Assembly: GCA_941918925.1 (NCBI GenBank)
Contig: OW799237.1
Location: forward strand, 113,130,515-113,194,514
Origin: Phyto melanocephala
Taxonomy: Eukaryota; Arthropoda; Insecta; Diptera; Rhinophoridae
Length of the DNA stretch: 64,000 nucleotides
Reading direction: 5' to 3'
Within the stretch, counting starts at the first letter, position 1, and each line of letters opens with the position of its first letter. The position numbers and the translations under genes were made by a program. This document shows, in pieces, positions 58,120-64,000 of the stretch. The notes under the pieces are model-generated. The model did no database searches, was not told the DNA's origin, and was given only the letters and a program-made list of their open reading frames with translations.

Positions 58120-58148
<29 letters not shown>
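58120..58148 (-). repeat. A29 tract in the jockey 5' UTR
   Basis: Uninterrupted 29-nt A run on the minus strand, ending about 14 bases before the ORF1 ATG. Its length may be affected by slippage or assembly. Confidence 0.7.
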
Positions 58149-58150
<2 letters not shown>

Positions 58151-58212
58151 TACCTATTACAAATTTTGCAACTTATTACAAATTTCACTATGTATATCAC
58201 TCGCGCAGCGAA

Positions 58213-58246
58213 CACGTCCGTACTCTTGAAGAGTCAACGCGAGAAT
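58213..58246 (-). promoter_or_regulatory. Internal Pol II promoter of the jockey element (Inr + DPE)
   Basis: The TSD fixes the first element base as the A at 58246, within GATTCTC. GGACG occupies 58219-58215, which is +28 to +32 from that base, exactly the DPE position known for jockey-type and other TATA-less fly promoters. The full motif is GGACGTG. Because it lies downstream of the start it is retained in each new copy. Confidence 0.8.
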
Positions 58247-58257
58247 CAGAAATATTT
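58247..58257. repeat. Target-site duplication, 5' side of the jockey element
   Basis: CAGAAATATTT, identical to 53742-53752. Confidence 0.85.
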
Positions 58258-59635
58258 GACAAAAAATTATTCAGGACCTGTAGATGATGAACACACAAAA
58301 GAAGTAGATAGTAGTAAACTTGATAAGGATAATATCGAATGACTTGATAGATTGAAAAAAATTAATATTTTCCAAATAACTAATGCCTATAACTTTGCCG
58401 GTCAGTAAGTTTTCCCAAAATGTTTCATAAAAAGTATATCATATCCATAAATGGTACCAAATTTGTCCATGACATTATTACTCAGAAAAAAAAATATGAA
58501 AAAAACAGTGACAGGAAGATTATTACTTTACTTTGTTGATTAGTATATTTTAAATGACAATACAAGTGCTAAACACTTGAATAAAAAAAAAAACATTTTT
58601 TGTACCTCAAAAAATCAACTGGCCACCCTCAATATACAAGAGACATTTTTCCTGCATTTCCACTATATTTGTGTTATTCTACTTATTCATTGACATTTCG
58701 AAGTTTTTGCGTTTTTTTGTTTTTCTCTCCCACCTTTCGATGTGCCAAATGGTAAAATTTTTCTATTAAAATAATGTTCTTACACTAAGATTTTTTGCTT
58801 TATTTCAAGGTATTCAAACATTTGCATGTAATTTTTTTTCCCAATAATACATTATTTAAATAACTTATTTTCTGACATCTTAACTTGGGCTCATTTTATT
58901 GTATTGTGTCATAATTCTTCAAAAATAATGCTGCTTCCATAGCGACTGTAACTGATGCTAAATATTGAGATAGAGTACTTAACTCAATAGCTTTGGCTAC
59001 CTAATAATGTTAATGGAATAACAAACATGCTTTGTTTCTCGTAAAATAATATTAAGTTAATTTTGATAACAATTCTTGGTGGTCTTATCACTGGTTTTAG
59101 TAATAAGAATTGGCCCTCAATTTGTATAACTGTCACCACTAGGTTGTGTTTTTACTGAACTATTTTAAGTAGAAGCCTGTTTGACGCAATTTAATTGTTT
59201 CGACTTTAACGTGCAGCCTTTTTTGATTTTGATGAAATGTGAAAGTCAATCGAATCTGGAGACATTCTACTTTTAGTTTTCAAACTAAAATGGAAAACAC
59301 AGTAGCAGTTTTATTAAACTGATAGTATAGATAGCATTAAACTGACTTGTTAGTTTTTCTCTTTAACAATTGCTGAGACTATAGATGTTGTAATGAATTG
59401 GCCCAAAAGCACCGCTCTAAAATAAAGGTATCTTGTGCAGCCATTAGCTTGCCTATAGGTCAAAGCATTTAATGAAACCCAATAACCTACGAGGTAAAAA
59501 ATTCGAAATGTCTACTGGCATAATAATACAATAGTCTAGAAAATGTTATCCCCTTATGCAGAGAGCTGGATAATTGCAGAGAACTTGGTCTAATCATCCA
59601 TATCGCAAAACCCGCAAGTCACTACGTTCTACCAG
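58258..59635. other. No gene identified
   Basis: AT-rich; no domain or repeat recognised. Confidence 0.45.
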
Positions 59636-59639
59636 GCAA

Positions 59640-60180
59640 TTTTACTTATATTATAACTGAAAATGCAGTGTCCAGTTCGAAAACTTGATAAATCCTAGAT
59701 TTTACCCTTGAGAGGAACAGAATCCTTTTAGCCTTACGTTGATCCTGAGCTATTCGCCATTTAGATGCAAATTCAGAGTCAATAAGGGGAGATAGTTTAC
59801 CCTTAATATAACGTGGTGGTATACTACAATCTGGGTCCATTGCTAAACGACGCTTCCTACAGTTTGCAAGACTTTATCAAGTTCATTGCCGTATTCCGTA
59901 ACGCGGAATCCAAAGCAATATAATACAGTTGTAAATGCCAGGGCGATTGAGGACGTCAAAGCATTTCAGTACCAAAGCCGAGTTGACATCATAAGCCAAA
60001 AGGGCTGAAATTTTGAAGAGTATTTGCCCATATGCAGAGCCCTTTAAAAATTTAAAACAAAAATGCCGGCATAAGCATCATCATTCGATTGCTAAGAACC
60101 ATCTGTGTGCCAGACCTAAGCACCTTCCCAGGACTCCATGACCCTTGATCCCAATAAGTCCGGTCAAAGATTTTGACATT
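59640..60180 (-). pseudogene. LINE RNase H relic
   Basis: Minus strand from about 60175: FNVKIFDRTYWDQGSWSPGK, RSGTQMVLSN, then SALVLKCFDVLNRPGIYNCI, LLWIPRYGI (compare the LxWVPGHxGIxGNExAD block of RNase H), then the open stretch 59840-59646 with MDPDCSIPPRYIKGKLSPLI and SEFASKWRIAQDQRKAKRIL, which match the linker after RNase H in LINEs of the I/R1-like type. Stops and frame changes interrupt it, and no reverse transcriptase is next to it. It is a relic of an RNase H-bearing LINE, distinct from the jockey element 1.4 kb away. It is not clearly the same family as the relic at 18.2 kb. Confidence 0.65.
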
Positions 60181-62409
60181 GAAACTATAGTTTGTAATTT
60201 TTTATTAAAATCATGTCTAAAATTAATTTAGGAACTTTACAAATTTTATATATTTAAAAAATTTATATAATTTACTCAAAATTTTTTGTCCATAACTTTG
60301 CCAATTATTGACTGATTTATGATTTTAACATTTTTCACGAATAACCCTAGAGACACATTATATCTAAAAAAAGGAACAAAAGTGTCTATCAAATATTCCG
60401 GAATTAAAAATTTTAATTTTTGTAGTAAAATTATTAAAAACAGCAGAGGAGGTAATAGTTTTTTGCTCATATCTCATGAACTCATTAGCTGATTGTGTAA
60501 GTTTTAAAAGTAGTTATTTCTCAAATATTTCCAAAAGAAGTAAGGTTTGCCATTTCAACAAAAAAGACTAACAAACGAAAAACATTTTCAACTCATTGAA
60601 TTTTATTATAAAAATTCGTCCTGTAAGAGAAATCTGCTTCGTAATTGACGTTCATTTTATGATTGTCATAATTTTTAGGTCTTTAGATGAGCTTATAAAT
60701 AGAATTACGGAAATTTCTGCGTATAGCAGCCAGAGACCGTCCGAGAGCTGCAAATGCATCCTGAAACTTGTACTGTTTGTTACGGTTTGTGAGACAGCAT
60801 CTTCATCGTCCTGTATTTCCAACGATTTTTTTTCTAAGTCGAAGAAGAAGACTAAGTCAATATGTAATTTTACTTTATGCTACACAGCACGCAATATAAT
60901 AAATCTACTAAAAGCTATGTTTGGTAAATAATTAGACAAGTTTAAGTTATGTTTTGCAGAAGTGCTTTGGCCGCCGATACCATACAATTTGTTGCTACTG
61001 GATTATTTTTTGTAGTTTTTTGTAAAGGATTTCATAAGTAGGGTAAAAATAGCCATAATTTCAGTCATAGAAGGCAACAGTACAAATGCCATATGCGTGA
61101 CACTGACTGAAATGCTAGAAAAAGGATGACAAAAGGGGAGATAATAAATAGACCACCTGCGATATAGATGCAAGCAATATTCACATGCCATGAACTTTAA
61201 AATATTAATGCCAGGCATTAATGTTTTCATGTTTTTTTTTTCGAAATCCAAACGACTCAAAAAATCGTCCCCTGGTTAATTTAGTACTTGAAACTTGCAA
61301 GAAAAAAAACCCATCAAATTTCAAGAACCATTAAAATCTAATTTTAAAACTTCATTAGGTTGACGGTTACTTTGAGTAAGCAACGTACCCTTTTCAATTT
61401 ATATCAATTTTGAGGTGTTACACTGAAACTCCCTTAAAATATGCTACATTATATCAATTCAAGTTAAGCCCAAAAATAGGCCACACAAATATCTTAATAA
61501 CGTAATACACGAAAATATTATGGTGTGTATGGTGTATAGTGCACAACAAGGTCATTAAAAATTAATAAAAATATTAAGTGAAGAGTACTTTAAGGCGTCT
61601 TCTTCTTAATGTTTCCTCATATTTCTTTACTTTTTGTTTACCTTGATTTTTCGTTCTGTCGTGCAATGAGGTTAGTGTATAATTTAGGCATTAAATTTCT
61701 TTTTGGCCATTAAAGGTACGGGTTTAAAATAATTAAATAAATTTTTAATAAAAAGCGACTTTAATGATTAATTTAGTAATACGATGAACGAGTCTTGGAT
61801 TATATTGTGAAATGTTAATGAATTTTTGGGATAAAAAAATTTAATTAAATTTTATTATATTCAACTTGTAACGTTAATGTTAATTAATACTTGTATTTAA
61901 AGTGGAATGAATTATTATAAATAAATGTGTATAGCTGTCTCAGCTTACCAAAAGAATAATAAACAATGTAGTATTCTCCTTTTTTACAGTGCCTGTATAC
62001 GTAGTTCAGGGGGGGAAAATAATCAATGCCAGGTCTCATTTTTAAGACCGTAACAGAAAATAAACACGTTGTATGCTGATTTCTAATTGTTCAGTTGTTC
62101 ATATTAAAATTATTTTAAAAACAATAACACATATTCATAAATAAAAAGTTGGCTAAAAAAGTAAGCCTTTCCGTGGTTGTAGCATACTTTTGCTTGCTTT
62201 AAGTTTTCCATAAAATACAGCACAACTTGAGGTGTTTCATTAAAATAACTATGCCACAAAAAATCTGCTGTATATTGAGAGGAATAAAAATATAAAATTT
62301 TTACAACAAATACAAATTTACTACAATATTCATAAAAGCATAATTTACAAAACAAAATCGTTTTCTCAAGTTTTGAAAGCCAACAAGGAGAAGGAAAAAC
62401 AAGAAAAAA
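60181..62409. other. No gene identified; diverged mini-me-like block at 60,280-60,540
   Basis: CATAACTTTGCCAATT, ACGAATAACCC...GAGACACATTATATC, GTTTTTTGCTCATATCTCAT and TCAAATATTTCC resemble words in the old element at 8620-8830 (ATGAATAGCCC...GAGGCACATTATATC). The 111-residue plus frame at 60596-60931 has no domain I know. Confidence 0.4.
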
Positions 62410-63156
62410 AACAAGTAACAGTGCTATATTCGGCCGTGCCGAATCTTATATACCCTTCACAACGTGTAGTCATGCAATAACAATTGTTTGTAAATGTGGC
62501 ATCGAATCCCAGCTGAGCCAAAAAAATTTTATTTTATTTTATTTAATATATTATTTATATTTTATTATTTTTTTTTATATTTTTTTTAAATTTTTTTAAA
62601 AAATTTTTTTAGAAAAATTTTTAAAATATTTTTTTTAATTTTTTTTAAATTTTTTTAAAATTTTTTTTTTGTAGTTTTTTTTATTATTTTTTTCTTATTC
62701 TTAATATTTTTGTTTTTTTTGTAATTTTTTTTGTTTGGTATGTTTTTTACATGTATCTATGTATGTATGTTGTTGTTGTAATTGTGAAAAAAACGAGGTG
62801 GTCGTGGTTTTTTGCTCATATCTCAGAAAGTTATGGGGCGATTGTGCTGAATTTCAATAGCGATTCATTCCTGGATATTTCCAAGAGATTGATACCATAA
62901 ACAGATCTGAGGAACATATAGTTGCTTCTAAAAGTTGATTTCAACCAACACACGGACAGACGGGCAGACGGACAGACGGATAGACGGACAGATGGACAGA
63001 CGGACAGACGGACAGACGGTCAGGGCTTAATCGACTCCTCTATTCATAAGCTTTCAGAAAATATATACTTTATGGGGTCGGAAATGAAAATTGTAGAAAT
63101 TACAAACGGAATGACAAAGCTATATATACCCTTGTGCACCACAGGTGAAGGGTATA
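62410..63156 (+). mobile_element. Mini-me-like element, copy 8 (central block inverted)
   Basis: Head AACAAGTAACAGTGCTAT, hairpin ATTCGGC-CGT-GCCGAAT, ACGTGTAGTCATGC. Then the central block reversed: GTGGCATCGAATCCC at 62496, T-rich core 62525-62735, GGTATGTTTTTTACATGTAT. The outer arm resumes with (TATG)n, TTGTTGTTGTAATTGTG, GAGGTGGTCGTGG, TTGCTCATATCTCAG, GCGATTGTGCTGAATTTC, a long GACA/GACG tract at 62954-63019, core CTTTATGGGGTCGGAAATG and the end hairpin CTTGTGCACCACAGGTGAAG. The CATTCATC segment between head and block is deleted. Confidence 0.85.
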
Positions 63157-64000
63157 ATAAAAAAACTACAATATTGTTGATGTTTCGTTGTGGCTAAAAC
63201 AATGTACATGTACCAACATTTTTTTTAAAACAGTTTTGTATAGTTGTTATTTTCATTTTATGCCGCAATCAACAGCGCACAGTTGCATACACACAAACAC
63301 TTGACTGCCTACAATATTATCGAGCCATAGAAAGCGTTAATGTTAATATAAAATTTATGGGTAACACTTAAAAGTATGCTATAAAAAACATTACAAAACT
63401 GGTTATTTCCTACTTGGGTATTTTAAAAATTTTGCCGTGTTGGTTTTGTAAATGGAAAATTTAGGAGGTTGCGTTATGGGTTTTGCCGAATCCGGAAGCC
63501 TTAAAACTTTTTCGAGAGTTTTCGTTGGGATGTATAAAAATGTTAACATTAGTACGTAGTAGTATGTTCTGCGGCCGACTCATGCAAATCTAAAGTAGTT
63601 GTAACTGTTAATCTTATCCTAGTTGTAAAGAAAAAAGCTATAACGCCCAATTCCGAAATTTAAAAAAAACTAAAACAACAAAAAGTCTTCTAAAAAGGAG
63701 TTTGAATTGTTACACTACAGTAGTAGTGAGTATAATCTTCTTGTTTTATTACTTTAATATGGAGGACGCATGTGTTAGTAGCAACTTAAGATAGTTTTAA
63801 TAGGATTGATATTGTATCTATCTGCAGAAAGATTCCTTTCAAATTGTAGGTTGTTGGAATAGAACCTTGTGGTACCATTCTGAAGTCATGTAACGTAAGA
63901 CATTGTGTTTCGATAAAACTCCTATTGGAAATGATTTCATATTTATCTTAAGCAAGAAATAAAAATACCTGCATCTACATATTAAAGGCATGTTTTTTAC
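63157..64000. other. No gene identified
   Basis: AT-rich; no feature recognised. Confidence 0.45.

Larger units (their letters stand above)
53751..58246 (-). mobile_element. Full-length jockey-clade non-LTR retrotransposon
   Basis: About 4.5 kb, minus strand. From 5' to 3': initiator at 58246, DPE at 58219-58215, 5' UTR of 140 bp with an A29 tract, ORF1 (58106-56580), ORF2 (56583-53941), a 3' UTR of about 155 bp with AATAAA (minus strand of 53796-53801), and an A tail of about 36 nt (53750-53785). It is flanked by an 11-bp target duplication. Both ORFs are uninterrupted. The endonuclease and RT catalytic residues are present, and there is no RNase H after the RT, as expected for the Jockey clade. 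Matching flanks, intact ORFs and a long uniform tail suggest recent insertion. Confidence 0.95.

Noticed and set aside
60596..60931. 111-residue plus-strand frame as a small secreted or Cys-rich protein
   Set aside because: The cysteines are irregular, there is no convincing signal peptide, and an adjacent degraded repeat explains the local sequence better.
62954..63019. Regular GACA/GACG repeats as a CRISPR-like array
   Set aside because: The units are 4 bp with no spacers, and the same tract occurs at the same place in every mini-me-like copy. It is the element's microsatellite.

Overview
The window is AT-rich, repeat-dense DNA that looks like a higher fly (Brachycera, plausibly a calyptrate). 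The basis is the many short dispersed elements carrying GTCT/GTCC runs and the motif TTTCCGACCCCATAAAG (the dipteran mini-me style of element), a jockey-type LINE with a Drosophila-style internal promoter, and Tc1/mariner and hAT remnants. I see no convincing host protein-coding gene, tRNA or rRNA. The window reads as intergenic or large-intron sequence made of layered mobile elements. The species call is inference; no marker gene is present.

Layout. 1-6 kb: small repeat fragments and a decayed mariner-like transposase. 6-16.6 kb: mini-me-like copies 1-3, an old relative at 8.1-9.2 kb, and two MITE-like elements (12.3 and 14.1 kb). 18.2-22.9 kb: a LINE RNase H tail, then two head-to-tail elements each built of six units of about 122 bp and ending in an AC microsatellite. 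25.9-30.3 kb: a decayed LINE reverse transcriptase and a second mariner-like pseudogene. 32-38 kb: mini-me copy 4, a third mariner remnant, the twin of the 14.1 kb MITE, and an unidentified coding-like relic. 40.9-42.1 kb: an element with long inverted arms. 42.7-45.1 kb: a nested stack in which a hAT element (8-bp target duplication, imperfect TIR) sits in an older repeat and itself contains a mariner fragment and mini-me copy 5. 45.9-52.9 kb: two more copies of that older repeat and mini-me copies 6 and 7. 53.7-58.3 kb: a complete, apparently intact jockey-clade retrotransposon on the minus strand, with both ORFs, promoter, poly(A) tail and target-site duplication. 59.6-60.2 kb: another LINE RNase H relic. 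62.4-63.2 kb: mini-me copy 8.

The jockey element is the only functional-looking gene system. ORF1 is a nucleic-acid-binding protein with three CCHC knuckles. ORF2 carries an endonuclease and a reverse transcriptase. The two are coupled by an ATGA overlap and driven by an internal initiator plus DPE whose position agrees exactly with the insertion boundary.

The most unusual pattern is in the mini-me-like family. Copies 4 and 8 carry the central A/T block and a tRNA-like motif in the opposite orientation to copies 2, 5 and 7, while both outer arms keep their normal orientation. Both element ends carry hairpins that persist despite sequence change.
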